NCBI RefSeq assembly: GCF_900406815.1
Contig: NZ_OVCN01000002.1
Coordinates: 151,478-215,477, forward strand
Direction of reading: 5' to 3'
DNA: 64,000 nt
DNA from: Acinetobacter haemolyticus
GTDB taxonomy: Bacteria > Pseudomonadota > Gammaproteobacteria > Pseudomonadales > Moraxellaceae
Shown here: positions 46,101 to 54,743 of the stretch, one piece after another
Numbering within the stretch: position 1 is the stretch's first letter
How the letters are laid out: every line of letters begins with the position of its first letter
The notes under the pieces: model-generated
What the model saw: only the letters and a program-made list of their open reading frames with translations
Told to the model about the DNA's origin: nothing
Database searches by the model: none
Position numbers and translations under genes: made by a program

Positions 46101-47447
46101 ATGGGGCTAAGCACTATTAAATTCAGTGTCGGTACAGCATTGCTGATGGGTACTTTTGCCATGCAAAATGCCTTGGCAGATTCTTATGTTTTTATTACGA
46201 ATACCACTCCTGAAACGGTATCCGTTCAAGTCAACCATACAGGCACACAAGTTTTGCAGCATGGAAATCAATGGGCGCAAGAGGCAACACAGATAGCGCC
46301 TTATGAAACCAAACGTGTGCTCCGCATGAACCGATATTCAGGACTCAAATCTGGTCAAACCTACAATTTTGATACCGTAGTTTCCAGTGGCAATTCTCAA
46401 GTTACTTTTAAACAATCCATGACTGGGACATGGTATGGCAGCACCATTAAACACGGTATGCAAACCTCATCGACGACTTCACCTTGGTATACAGATCGCA
46501 ATATATATCGGATCAATACAATATATGCAGGTTTAGCCGCTCAGACTGCTGTGAAAGCAGAATATACAGGGGGCTATGATGATTTTCATTACACCATTCA
46601 TCAAAATACGATACCTGAACCTGTCTCGAACAATGCCAATGAAATTAAGGTTTTGTCCTATAATATTTACGCCCTACCTATGGTCGCCAGCAAAATTAGT
46701 GAACGTTTAGCTGAGTTACCCCAACATCTAAATGGTTACGATGTCATTCTGATGCAGGAAGCTTTTTCATCTTCGCGTACTGGCATGCTTAATCAACTCG
46801 CGCAACAATATCCTTATCAAACACATGTTCCAATTGGATCTGGCTATAACTTATTCGATAGCGGTGTATTGGTATTGAGCCGTTACCCTATCGTTAAAAC
46901 AGCTGAAATGATTTATCCAGATTGTACTGGAACGGATTGTTTCGCAGATAAAGGCGTAATTTATGCAGAAATCATCAAGAATGGTAAAGCCTACCATGTG
47001 ACTTCAACACACACTGCATCATTTGATACCAATGAAGCGCGCGCGTTACGTCAGGTTCAATTCCAACAAATTCGACAATTGATCAATCAGCAAAATATTC
47101 CAAGCTTCGATGCAGTATTAATGGGTGGCGATTTCAATGTAAATAAGTTGTTATGGCCACAAGATTACCAAGATATGCTTACTCATCTTAATGCGACTGC
47201 ACCTGTGAGCACAGGCTATACCGCTTCAACTTTTGATCCACGTATCAATAAACTCGCTGGAGCGGCTGGTTCAGGTGGAACAACAGTTGAATACTTGGAT
47301 TATGTCGTTTCATCAAATAATCACCGTCAACCGACCCAATCTCGTAACGATGTTCGCATTCTACGTTCGGCTGCTGACCCATTGTTTATGACATGGGATC
47401 TATCTGATCATTTCCCTGTCATGGGACATTTTAATTACAACCCATAA
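46101..47447 (+). CDS. Secreted sphingomyelinase-like phosphodiesterase (EEP fold)
   Basis: 448 residues from the ATG at 46101, nine bases after AAGGAG. A signal peptide of about 26 residues (ending NALA) is followed by a beta-rich N-terminal domain (27-180) and an endonuclease/exonuclease/phosphatase domain. Its active-site set is complete: Asn188 (LSYNIY), Glu220 (ILMQEAF), His304 (TSTHT), Asp344/Asn346 (GGDFNVN), Asp400 (YLDYV) and Asp436/His437 (LSDHFPV). These match bacterial neutral sphingomyelinase C, which splits sphingomyelin to ceramide and phosphocholine with magnesium. Secretion is likely through Sec and then type II. The Lif-type gene 13 bases on suggests chaperone-assisted folding. 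It could also act on other phospholipids. Confidence 0.8.
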   Translation: MGLSTIKFSVGTALLMGTFAMQNALADSYVFITNTTPETVSVQVNHTGTQVLQHGNQWAQEATQIAPYETKRVLRMNRYSGLKSGQTYNFDTVVSSGNSQVTFKQSMTGTWYGSTIKHGMQTSSTTSPWYTDRNIYRINTIYAGLAAQTAVKAEYTGGYDDFHYTIHQNTIPEPVSNNANEIKVLSYNIYALPMVASKISERLAELPQHLNGYDVILMQEAFSSSRTGMLNQLAQQYPYQTHVPIGSGYNLFDSGVLVLSRYPIVKTAEMIYPDCTGTDCFADKGVIYAEIIKNGKAYHVTSTHTASFDTNEARALRQVQFQQIRQLINQQNIPSFDAVLMGGDFNVNKLLWPQDYQDMLTHLNATAPVSTGYTASTFDPRINKLAGAAGSGGTTVEYLDYVVSSNNHRQPTQSRNDVRILRSAADPLFMTWDLSDHFPVMGHFNYNP

Positions 47448-47460
47448 AGCGGAATGCCGA

Positions 47461-48381
47461 ATGAATAAGAGACTATTACTGACAATATTTCTTGTTTTAC
47501 TGGTCTTGGTCGGAATTGCAGTTTGGAAGAGCACCGCCTCTTCCGCTGCAATTGAACAAGCAGCACGGACCGAATCTATAAGACCTAACCCAACTCAAGA
47601 TAAAAACATGCAACATAAAAATGCCGATCAAATTTTACAAGAGTCTTTGTCCACGCAATTAAAATCCGTGCAGCGTCAACCAGGAAATATCACCCAATTT
47701 ATCAATACGTTTAAAGCCAATTGCCAGTTAGAAAACTGTGATGCAGCCTTAGCCCAAGCACTCGCAAATTATCCTGATCAAAAATTTGCTCAAACTGTGC
47801 AGAATTTATTGAAGCGTATGCCGCAATATGAACAGCAAATGCAAAGTACCGTGTTATCAACGGCGATATCACCTAAAGAACGCTTTGATGCAATTTGGAA
47901 ACTAAGAGAACAGACGCTAGGTAAAGATGAAGCAGCTTTAGGTTTTGGACAAGAACGTGAATATGCAGATTATCGTTTTGCTTATGCGGAACTTAAACAG
48001 AATACGCAATTAAATCCTGAACAACGATTGGCTGCATTAGAAACGCTTCAACAAAAACACCCTCGACTGATGGAGCAAGAAAGTAATTTTGCTCGTTATG
48101 AACAAGCTGTTCAACTGCTTGACGAGAAACAGCCAACTGCTGAAACACAACGTCTAAAACAAGAGTTACAACAGCGCTATCTCTCACAACAAGAGCAATT
48201 AGACCTACAATTTAAACAACAACGTGAACAACAGCAGCAACAAAAAGTAGATCAATACCAACAAGCGCTCAAACAACTACAACAAGAAATGCAACCGCTC
48301 AAGTCTCAACTTTCTGAAACTGAGTGGCAAAAGCACTATCAACAGCGTCTTGAAAGCTTACGATCGAATCTGTTTCCTTAA
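47461..48381 (+). CDS. Lif-type (lipase foldase) membrane-anchored chaperone
   Basis: 306 residues. One N-terminal membrane anchor (about 4-22) is followed by a variable linker and a long helical domain. It matches lipase chaperones in its middle: RFDAIWKLREQTLGKDEAALGFGQEREYADYRF (in Lif, ALRARIFSNEAHVAFF..EE..YNQF), then LNPEQRLAALETL, and a Gln-rich C-terminal helix (QQLQQEM...LSETEWQKHYQQRL). Lif proteins hold and fold secreted lipases in the periplasm before type II export. Here the neighbour is not a lipase but a sphingomyelinase-like enzyme, encoded 13 bases upstream, so this is probably its dedicated foldase. The Lif assignment comes from my reading of the alignment. Confidence 0.7.
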   Translation: MNKRLLLTIFLVLLVLVGIAVWKSTASSAAIEQAARTESIRPNPTQDKNMQHKNADQILQESLSTQLKSVQRQPGNITQFINTFKANCQLENCDAALAQALANYPDQKFAQTVQNLLKRMPQYEQQMQSTVLSTAISPKERFDAIWKLREQTLGKDEAALGFGQEREYADYRFAYAELKQNTQLNPEQRLAALETLQQKHPRLMEQESNFARYEQAVQLLDEKQPTAETQRLKQELQQRYLSQQEQLDLQFKQQREQQQQQKVDQYQQALKQLQQEMQPLKSQLSETEWQKHYQQRLESLRSNLFP

Positions 48382-48494
48382 AAATAATGCCATCTGATAT
48401 ACAGATGGCGACTATTTCAGCATCTGATTTTTTCACCTATACTGCTGTAAAAGTAAAACTCACAAACGCTTCTTTATTTTTGGAAATCAATGGA

Positions 48495-48962
48495 ATGAAT
48501 TACCCAAAATTTCAACATGACTTAAATACCGCGCTTGAATCTGAAATCTTAGGTGAATTGATTTTTCAGAATGCAGCAAAGTATACTCACTCGACTGAAC
48601 AACAATATAAATGGAATATCTTGGCTCAATTAGAAACTCAAACTTTACATAAGTTACAACAGTTTCTGATTCAAAATGGGCATACCGCAAAGATACGACC
48701 GCATATCAAATTACAAGCCAAAGCATCAGGAATTGTGATGGCAAAACTGCCGTGGAAAGTTGCGATGCATTTGCTTAAACAAGGCACAAAACCTTTTATG
48801 GAAACTTTCGAGCGAATGAATCAACATGCTGATGCTCAAACTCAAACATTTCTGCAATATTTATTGGCACATGAACAAGCTTTGGCAGAGTTTGCAACAC
48901 AAGAATTAAAAGGAAATTCGGGAAGTTCACTCGATGCTGTAGAAAAATTATTAAAAAGCTAG
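48495..48962 (+). CDS. Unknown small helical protein, ferritin-like pattern
   Basis: 155 residues from the ATG at 48495 (MNYPKFQHDLNTALESE). The frame opens at 48387, but 48395-48415 forms a hairpin after the Lif gene, so the longer start is unlikely. The sequence is mostly helix, with E..L.E...N.A....E..YKWNILAQLETQTLHKL, which resembles the E-x-x-x spacing of ferritin-like bundles, although a full di-iron set is not clear. No signal peptide. A terminator overlaps the stop. Function unknown; it may be unrelated to the sphingomyelinase pair. Confidence 0.5.
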   Translation: MNYPKFQHDLNTALESEILGELIFQNAAKYTHSTEQQYKWNILAQLETQTLHKLQQFLIQNGHTAKIRPHIKLQAKASGIVMAKLPWKVAMHLLKQGTKPFMETFERMNQHADAQTQTFLQYLLAHEQALAEFATQELKGNSGSSLDAVEKLLKS

Positions 48963-48979
48963 GACTAGCCTAGCTTTTT
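48953..48979. terminator. Bidirectional terminator between the small helical gene and atuF
   Basis: A perfect 11-base-pair stem (aaaaagctagg / cctagcttttt) spans the stop codon of the plus-strand gene. It has a T run on one side and an A run on the other, so it can also end the minus-strand atu operon. Confidence 0.88.
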
Positions 48980-48991
48980 AATTCATACGTT

Positions 48992-50938
48992 TTATGCAAC
49001 TGCGACATTTAATAACAATTGTCGTTTTTTCACTTGTTGACCAACTTGACCAATCAGCTCATCAACGACACCATCTACATCAGATTTAATCTGTTGCTGG
49101 ATTTTCATCGCCTCCAAGATCAACAAGGTTTGTCCTTTGGTAACGGTATCTCCGGCATTGACCAGTAGATTTACAATCGCACCATCCATTGGTGCTCGAA
49201 TCTTACCATCACCAATGACCTCAACCGCTTCAGGTTCTGCGTAAGTACTATTCTCTATCATGAGATTGCCATTCGCCGTATCCAAATAAAGTTGGTTTTG
49301 GTCAAGCACATAATCCAATTTACGGCGTACACCATCAACCTCATAAATGATCTGTGTATCTTGAATCGCTAAAATCTTAATTTTAACTTGCTGATCACAC
49401 AGCGTAGCGATGAGTTGATCATGATCTGTTTGGATATGGAGTAATAGCTGTTGATCAGCACATTTCAACTTTAATGGGAAAGGAACAGAAATACCTGTTT
49501 GCCATGAAACCTTGGCTTGGTTAAGTTGGGTGAATAACGCAGCGGCAACCGCGAGATTTTCCAAACTTGGTGCTTGTTGATGTAGGCTAACATCATCTTG
49601 GAAATGCTGTTGAATAAATGCCGTGTTGGTATCACCAGCCACGATAATCGGATGACGTAATAAATTTACCAAAAACTGTTTATTGCTGTTCACACCCAGT
49701 AGCACACAATCATCTACTGCGCGTGCTAACAGACGAATCGCATCCTGACGAGTTTTACCATAAGCAATTACCTTCGCTACCATTGGATCATAAAACGGGC
49801 TAATTTCACCCTGTTCTAACATACCATGATCAATCCGAACATTTGGTAAATCCGCAGGTTGCCAACTGAGTACTTTTCCAGTTTGAGGTAAGAAATCCTG
49901 ACGCGGATCTTCCGCATATAAACGCACCTCAATAGCATGTCCATTTAAAGTGAGTTCGTGCTGTTGAAGGGGTAAATTTTCACCATTTGCAACACGTAAT
50001 TGCCATTCAACTAGGTCTAGCCCCGTGATCATTTCAGTTACAGGATGCTCAACCTGTAAACGGGTATTCATTTCAAGGAAATAAAACTCGCCTGATTGAT
50101 CAAGTAAGAATTCAACTGTACCTGCACCGATATATTCACAAGCTTTGGCGGCAGCAACGGCCGCCTCCCCCATTTGCTGACGTAATTCAGCTGTCATCAC
50201 TGGGCAAGGTGCTTCTTCAACGACTTTTTGATGGCGGCGTTGAATTGAACAATCTCGTTCAAATAGATAGACGTAATTGCCATGCGTATCACCAAATACT
50301 TGGATTTCCACATGACGAGGTGCAATCACTGCTTTTTCAATAATGAGTTCACCCGAACCGAATGCATTTTCGGCTTCTGAACGCGCTGTTTTTAAAGCTT
50401 CGAGCAAATCAGCAGACTGGTGAACCAAGCGCATACCACGCCCACCACCACCAGCAGATGCCTTCACCATCAATGGGAAACCAATTTTTTCTGCTTGTTC
50501 TGCTAAATATTCGATATCTTGTTGATCACCTTCATAACCCGGTACACAAGGTACACCCGCCTCAATCATGGCAATTTTTGACAAGCGCTTACTACCCATC
50601 AAATGAATCGCCGCGGCATTTGGACCAATAAAAGTGATGCCATGATCACTACACGCTTGGGCGAAATCGGTATTTTCAGATAAAAATCCATAACCAGGAT
50701 GAACAGCATCTGCACATGTCTTTTTGCAGGCTTCAATAATATTGGTGATCGACAAATAAGACTCAGAGACTTTAGAAGCACCAATGTATACAGCTTCATC
50801 AGCCACTTGAACATGGCGAGCATTGGCATCTGCATCCGAATATACAGCAACTGTCTGATAGCCCATCGCTTTCGCTGTTTGCATCACTCGAACTGCGATT
50901 TCACCACGATTTGCGACTAAAACTTTTGAAAATTTCAT
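48992..50938 (-). CDS. atuF: Geranyl-CoA carboxylase alpha subunit (biotin carboxylase and biotin carrier)
   Basis: 648 residues. The N-terminal biotin carboxylase domain shows KVLVANRGEIAVRV, GYGFLSEN, an ATP-grasp loop KASAGGGGRGMR and ERDCSIQRRHQKVVEEAP. The C-terminus is a biotinyl domain with the modified lysine in LEAMKIQQQ. It carboxylates biotin for transfer to an acyl-CoA by the beta subunit. Sequence alone cannot separate it from methylcrotonyl-CoA carboxylase alpha, but its place in an atuABCDEF-ordered operon with AtuA favours the geranyl-CoA enzyme of acyclic-terpene breakdown. It is the last gene of the operon. Confidence 0.82.
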   Translation of the reverse strand: MKFSKVLVANRGEIAVRVMQTAKAMGYQTVAVYSDADANARHVQVADEAVYIGASKVSESYLSITNIIEACKKTCADAVHPGYGFLSENTDFAQACSDHGITFIGPNAAAIHLMGSKRLSKIAMIEAGVPCVPGYEGDQQDIEYLAEQAEKIGFPLMVKASAGGGGRGMRLVHQSADLLEALKTARSEAENAFGSGELIIEKAVIAPRHVEIQVFGDTHGNYVYLFERDCSIQRRHQKVVEEAPCPVMTAELRQQMGEAAVAAAKACEYIGAGTVEFLLDQSGEFYFLEMNTRLQVEHPVTEMITGLDLVEWQLRVANGENLPLQQHELTLNGHAIEVRLYAEDPRQDFLPQTGKVLSWQPADLPNVRIDHGMLEQGEISPFYDPMVAKVIAYGKTRQDAIRLLARAVDDCVLLGVNSNKQFLVNLLRHPIIVAGDTNTAFIQQHFQDDVSLHQQAPSLENLAVAAALFTQLNQAKVSWQTGISVPFPLKLKCADQQLLLHIQTDHDQLIATLCDQQVKIKILAIQDTQIIYEVDGVRRKLDYVLDQNQLYLDTANGNLMIENSTYAEPEAVEVIGDGKIRAPMDGAIVNLLVNAGDTVTKGQTLLILEAMKIQQQIKSDVDGVVDELIGQVGQQVKKRQLLLNVAVA

Positions 50939-50944
50939 TTTTAA

Positions 50945-51013
50945 ATCTCCCCTACCCCCTCTTTAACAAAGAGGGGAACAATGGTACTTAATCAAATCCC
51001 TATCGTGGGAGAT
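50945..51013 (-). repeat. REP-like palindromic element between atuF and atuE
   Basis: An outer stem (atctccc / gggagat, 50945-50951 and 51007-51013) encloses a perfect nine-pair hairpin (cccctcttt / aaagagggg). The element fills almost the whole gap. Its CCCTC/CTTT pattern matches the element at 53050, so the two belong to one repeat family. Confidence 0.6.
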
Positions 51014-51014
51014 C

Positions 51015-51845
51015 TTAGCTAAACCAACTCGGATTACGTTTTTGTATAAATGCCATCGTACCTTCCTGACCTTCTACTCCACCGACAGCTTGTGCAAATT
51101 GCTGTGCAGCATCATCGAGTAGAGAATCTAAAGGTTCATTCAAAGTACGATGTAATAAAGCTTTAGTATTGCGAGAAGCCAATGGTGCAGCACGTTTGAT
51201 TTGTTGAACTGTATCGCTCAGTAGCTGCTCAAGCTCATTTTCATCATGCACTACATCATGTACTACACCTAACTTCTGAGCAGTCTCACCATTGAAACGA
51301 GAACCTAACAATGCCAAACGACGCGCTTGTGTTAGTCCAATGCGTTTCACTACAAAAGGTGCAATTTGCGCTGGCAAAACACCTAAGCCTGTTTCAGGTA
51401 AGCCAAACTGTGCCGTATCACGACTAATCGCGATATCAGAGACACATGCCAAGCCAAAACCACCGCCGAGCACTGCCCCTTCTAAAATTGCAACAACCGT
51501 TTGTGGCGCTTGATCAACTTGTTCAATCATGGCACCAAAACGACGGTTAAAATCAACATAAGGCTGTAAACTGCCCACATTCGCCGCTTCAACACGCAAA
51601 GCTGCCATATCTTTAATGTCACCGCCAGCACAGAAATGCCCGCCTTTACCACGCAAAATTACCGCACGAATAGACACATCATCAGCAATGTGAGCAAAGA
51701 CCTGTTGAATAGCATTAACCATGTTGAGGCTCATGGCATTACGGCTTTCAGGTCGATTCAGCCACAGGGTTAAGATACTGCCTTGTTGTTCAAGTTGGAT
51801 ACTTTCATCTACTTGTAAATCAGTAAGAGAAGTTGAAAGTGTCAT
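51015..51845 (-). CDS. atuE: Isohexenylglutaconyl-CoA hydratase (enoyl-CoA hydratase family)
   Basis: 276 residues from the ATG at 51845, seven bases after AGGAG; the frame extends back into atuD but was rejected. Crotonase-fold marks: LWLNRPESRNAMSLNMV, GKGGHFCAGGDIKDMAAL (oxyanion-hole loop) and EGAVLGGGFGLACVSDIAI. In the Atu pathway this step hydrates the carboxylated, shortened terpenoyl-CoA to give a 3-hydroxy-acyl-CoA before acetate removal. The place between the dehydrogenase and the alpha subunit is that of AtuE. The family also includes methylglutaconyl-CoA hydratase of leucine breakdown. Confidence 0.8.
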   Translation of the reverse strand: MTLSTSLTDLQVDESIQLEQQGSILTLWLNRPESRNAMSLNMVNAIQQVFAHIADDVSIRAVILRGKGGHFCAGGDIKDMAALRVEAANVGSLQPYVDFNRRFGAMIEQVDQAPQTVVAILEGAVLGGGFGLACVSDIAISRDTAQFGLPETGLGVLPAQIAPFVVKRIGLTQARRLALLGSRFNGETAQKLGVVHDVVHDENELEQLLSDTVQQIKRAAPLASRNTKALLHRTLNEPLDSLLDDAAQQFAQAVGGVEGQEGTMAFIQKRNPSWFS

Positions 51846-51855
51846 TTTTCTTCTC

Positions 51856-53016
51856 CTAGTTTTTCTGTTTCTTCGGCAGAATATCCATGAGCTTACAGAT
51901 GATCCCAAGCATAATTTCATCTGCACCACCGCCAATCGAACCTAAACGTCCATCACGATACAACTGTGATGCAGGGTTCTCCCACATAAAGCCATTGCCA
52001 CCCCAATATTGTAGGCAGCTATCTGCGACTTCTCGAGTTAAGCGCCCTGCTTTGAGCTTTGCCATCGAAGCCATCATCGTGACATTTTCCCCAGCGATAT
52101 GCTGTTCACAAGCTTGATAAGTCAGTGCTTTTAATGCTTCAACTTCAGTCATCAACTCGGCAAAGCGGAAATGTACATATTGGTTATTAATTAATGGCTG
52201 ACCAAAGGTAGTACGTTCTTTGGCATAATCGATGGTCTGTTGAATAACTTTTTCTAAACCACCTACAGCATTGGCACATGCCCACATGCGTTCCTCTTGG
52301 AACTGCATCATTTGCATCATGAAGCCCATGCCTTCAGCACCAACTAAATAACGTTGTGGCACTCGAACATTATCAAAATAGACTTGAGCAGTTGTTGTTG
52401 AACGCATACCTAATTTATTCAGTGGCTCTGAAAAACTGATACCCGCAGTCTTCGCAGGCACAATAATCATGGATTTATTCACATGCGGTTTGTCATCTGA
52501 GGTATTGGCAAGTAAACAGAAGAAATCAGCTTGCAGTGAATTGGTAATCCACATTTTGCTGCCGTTAATCACATAATCATCACCCTCTTTTTTCGCAGTG
52601 GTTTTGATTGCTGCTACGTCTGAACCAGCATGCACTTCTGATACTGCAATGGATGCCACATATTCGCCGCGAATCGCAGGATTCAAAAACTCTTCTCTTA
52701 ATTCTTTGCTACCAAAACGAGCAAGTGCAGGTGTCGCCATATCGGTTTGCACGCCGATCGCCAGTGGCACACCACCACATGCCGCACGCCCTAATTCTTC
52801 AGCGACAACAAGGTTATATGAATAATCCAAACCCAAACCGCCATTTTCTTCTGGCTTACAAATACCTAGCAAACCTAAATCTGCCATTTTCTTAAACACA
52901 TCATGAATCGGAAAGCGTCCCGCTGCTTCCCATTCTGGAATAAATGGATTGAGTTCGTTTTCTACAAACTGACGTGCGGTACGACGTAATGCTTCATGCT
53001 CTGCGGTAAATTTCAT
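51856..53016 (-). CDS. atuD: Citronellyl-CoA dehydrogenase-type acyl-CoA dehydrogenase
   Basis: 386 residues, a standard flavin acyl-CoA dehydrogenase: N-terminal helical domain (LRRTARQFVENELNPFIPEWEAAGRFP), the FAD-binding beta domain with SEVHAGSDVAAIKTTA and WITNS, and the C-terminal helical domain ending QYWGGNGFMWENPASQLYRDGR followed by GGGADEIML. In the Atu pathway it makes the double bond in citronellyl-CoA. It overlaps neither neighbour and lies ten bases before atuE. The operon also carries two more dehydrogenases of this type 6-9 kb away. Confidence 0.82.
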   Translation of the reverse strand: MKFTAEHEALRRTARQFVENELNPFIPEWEAAGRFPIHDVFKKMADLGLLGICKPEENGGLGLDYSYNLVVAEELGRAACGGVPLAIGVQTDMATPALARFGSKELREEFLNPAIRGEYVASIAVSEVHAGSDVAAIKTTAKKEGDDYVINGSKMWITNSLQADFFCLLANTSDDKPHVNKSMIIVPAKTAGISFSEPLNKLGMRSTTTAQVYFDNVRVPQRYLVGAEGMGFMMQMMQFQEERMWACANAVGGLEKVIQQTIDYAKERTTFGQPLINNQYVHFRFAELMTEVEALKALTYQACEQHIAGENVTMMASMAKLKAGRLTREVADSCLQYWGGNGFMWENPASQLYRDGRLGSIGGGADEIMLGIICKLMDILPKKQKN

Positions 53017-53049
53017 TATTTTTTTCCTTTAAAATTACATATTCATAAA

Positions 53050-53116
53050 CCCCTCCTAATCTCCCTTTGTAAAGGGAGAAGCTCCCCCTCTTTAAAAAAA
53101 GAGGAGCTAGGAGGGA
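53050..53116 (-). repeat. REP-like palindromic element between atuD and atuC
   Basis: A cloverleaf-like set of inverted repeats: outer stem ccctccta (53051-53058) / taggaggg (53108-53115), and two inner hairpins, ctcccttt / aaagggag (53061-53078) and one from agctcc...cctcttt / aaagagg...agct (53080-53108). Related to the element at 50945. It could act as a stabiliser or processing site in the mRNA. Confidence 0.65.
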
Positions 53117-53120
53117 TTTC

Positions 53121-54734
53121 TTAAAATCTCGATACACCAAAACGTGTTGGATTAAGTTCACGTTGTTGTGCTTCATAAATGGTTTGTAGCAAGAAGATCA
53201 GAACCTTACGCGTATCTCTTGGATCGATAATGCCATCGTCATGCAACATAGCTGTATTAAACAAAGCGGTCGATTGCTGTTCCAATTTCATCGCAGTGCT
53301 TTGCTCTAGGAAATCCAACATTTGTGGATTCGGTTCCATTCCTGAAGCTTTCTGTTTACCCTCTGCGACGATACGCAACACTTTCCCCGCTTGTGCCGAA
53401 CCCATCACCGCAACATGTGAATTTGGCCATGCAAAGATAAAACTTGGTGAGAGGCTACGCCCACACATTGCATAGTTGCCTGCACCGTATGAACCAGCCA
53501 CAATAATCGAGATTTTTGGTACAGTGGCATTCGCAACTGCTTGAATCAACTTGGAACCATGCTTAATGATGCCGTTCTGTTCCGCATCTGTCCCAACCAT
53601 AAAACCTGTAGTGTTGTGCAAAAATAAAAGCGGACGTTGGGTCTGCTCACAGAGATGAATAAACTGTGCCGCTTTGACTGCACCTTGTGGTGTGATAGGT
53701 CCATTGTTGGTAATAATGCCAATATGTACCCCACCCATTTTCGCCCAACCACAAACGGTTAAAGCATCGTATTCCTGTTTAAACTCAAGGAAATCTGAAT
53801 CATCAATAATACGAGCCACTACCTCTTTCATATCAAAAGGTTGCTTTGGATCTTTGGGAATAATGCCAAGCAACTCTTCAGGCGCGAAACGCGGTTCTTT
53901 ATAGTTTTGATTTAGACTAGTGGTTTGTTCCTTCCAATTCAAATGCTCTAAAATCTCACGAGCAAGTCGAATCCCATCTGCATCATTTTCTGCCAAATAT
54001 TCTGCTACACCTGAAACTTGGGTATGCATTTCAGCACCGCCCAACTCTTCAGCCGTTGCGACTTCACCAGTGGCAGCCAATAGCAATGGTGGACCAGCCA
54101 GTAGCATTTCGGTTTGTTTACGAACCGCAATTACATAGTCAGACAGACCAGGTTGATAAGCTCCACCTGCTGTGGCATTACCATGTACCACCGAAATTTG
54201 TGGGATCCCTGCCGCAGACATCCGTGCTTGATTGGCAAAGGTCATACCGCCATAGGTAAATACTTCAGCAGCATAGTTAAGATTCGCCCCACCACTTTCC
54301 GTTAAAGTCACAATCGGTAGTTTTTGTTCAAGTGCGATTTTCTGTAAGCGTAAGGTTTTCTGTACGCCCATCGGTGACATCGTTCCACCTTTGATTGCAC
54401 TATTACTCGCAGAGACTAAGCAGCGTACCCCACTCACAAAGCCCAAACCCGCAATAATACCGCCACCTGCTTCTGAGCCATCTTTATCATCATGCATGTT
54501 GTAGCCGACTAAGCCACATAACTCGACAAAAGGTGAATCCGCATCCAATAGTAAACGCACACGTTCGTGCGGCAAGATTTTGCCTTTCTTATCAAACTTT
54601 GGTTTAGCCGCATAAGATTTATCAATACTCTTTTGCTGTACTGCACGTACTTCCGCAATTTGATTCAACAAAGCTTCACGGTTTTGCTCGTACTGCTCAC
54701 TACCGACAGCAATTTCAGATTGGAGAATGGTCAT
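53121..54734 (-). CDS. atuC: Geranyl-CoA carboxylase beta subunit (carboxyltransferase)
   Basis: 537 residues of the acyl-CoA carboxyltransferase family (MCC/PCC beta type). Marks are KGGTMSPMGVQKTLRLQ, LTESGGANL, VVHGNATAGGAYQPGLSDY, PLLFLHNTTGFMVGTDAEQNGIIKHGSK and YGAGNYAMCGRSLSPSFIFAWPNSHVAVMG. It transfers carboxyl from biotin to the acyl-CoA. GAGG lies ahead of the ATG. Its place between atuB and atuD argues for geranyl-CoA; the active-site residues that separate it from methylcrotonyl-CoA enzymes were not assigned here. Confidence 0.82.
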   Translation of the reverse strand: MTILQSEIAVGSEQYEQNREALLNQIAEVRAVQQKSIDKSYAAKPKFDKKGKILPHERVRLLLDADSPFVELCGLVGYNMHDDKDGSEAGGGIIAGLGFVSGVRCLVSASNSAIKGGTMSPMGVQKTLRLQKIALEQKLPIVTLTESGGANLNYAAEVFTYGGMTFANQARMSAAGIPQISVVHGNATAGGAYQPGLSDYVIAVRKQTEMLLAGPPLLLAATGEVATAEELGGAEMHTQVSGVAEYLAENDADGIRLAREILEHLNWKEQTTSLNQNYKEPRFAPEELLGIIPKDPKQPFDMKEVVARIIDDSDFLEFKQEYDALTVCGWAKMGGVHIGIITNNGPITPQGAVKAAQFIHLCEQTQRPLLFLHNTTGFMVGTDAEQNGIIKHGSKLIQAVANATVPKISIIVAGSYGAGNYAMCGRSLSPSFIFAWPNSHVAVMGSAQAGKVLRIVAEGKQKASGMEPNPQMLDFLEQSTAMKLEQQSTALFNTAMLHDDGIIDPRDTRKVLIFLLQTIYEAQQRELNPTRFGVSRF

Positions 54735-54743
54735 TGTTTTTCC

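Noticed and set aside
48992..53016. Leucine degradation (liu) cluster
   Set aside because: The enzyme families match, but AtuA at the head and the atuABCDEF order fit the acyclic-terpene cluster better. The liu cluster has no AtuA.
50941..53120. CRISPR repeats or an insertion-sequence remnant in the atu operon gaps
   Set aside because: Only two short palindromic elements of unlike length are present, with no regular spacing, no transposase fragment and no target duplication seen; a REP-like family is the simpler reading.
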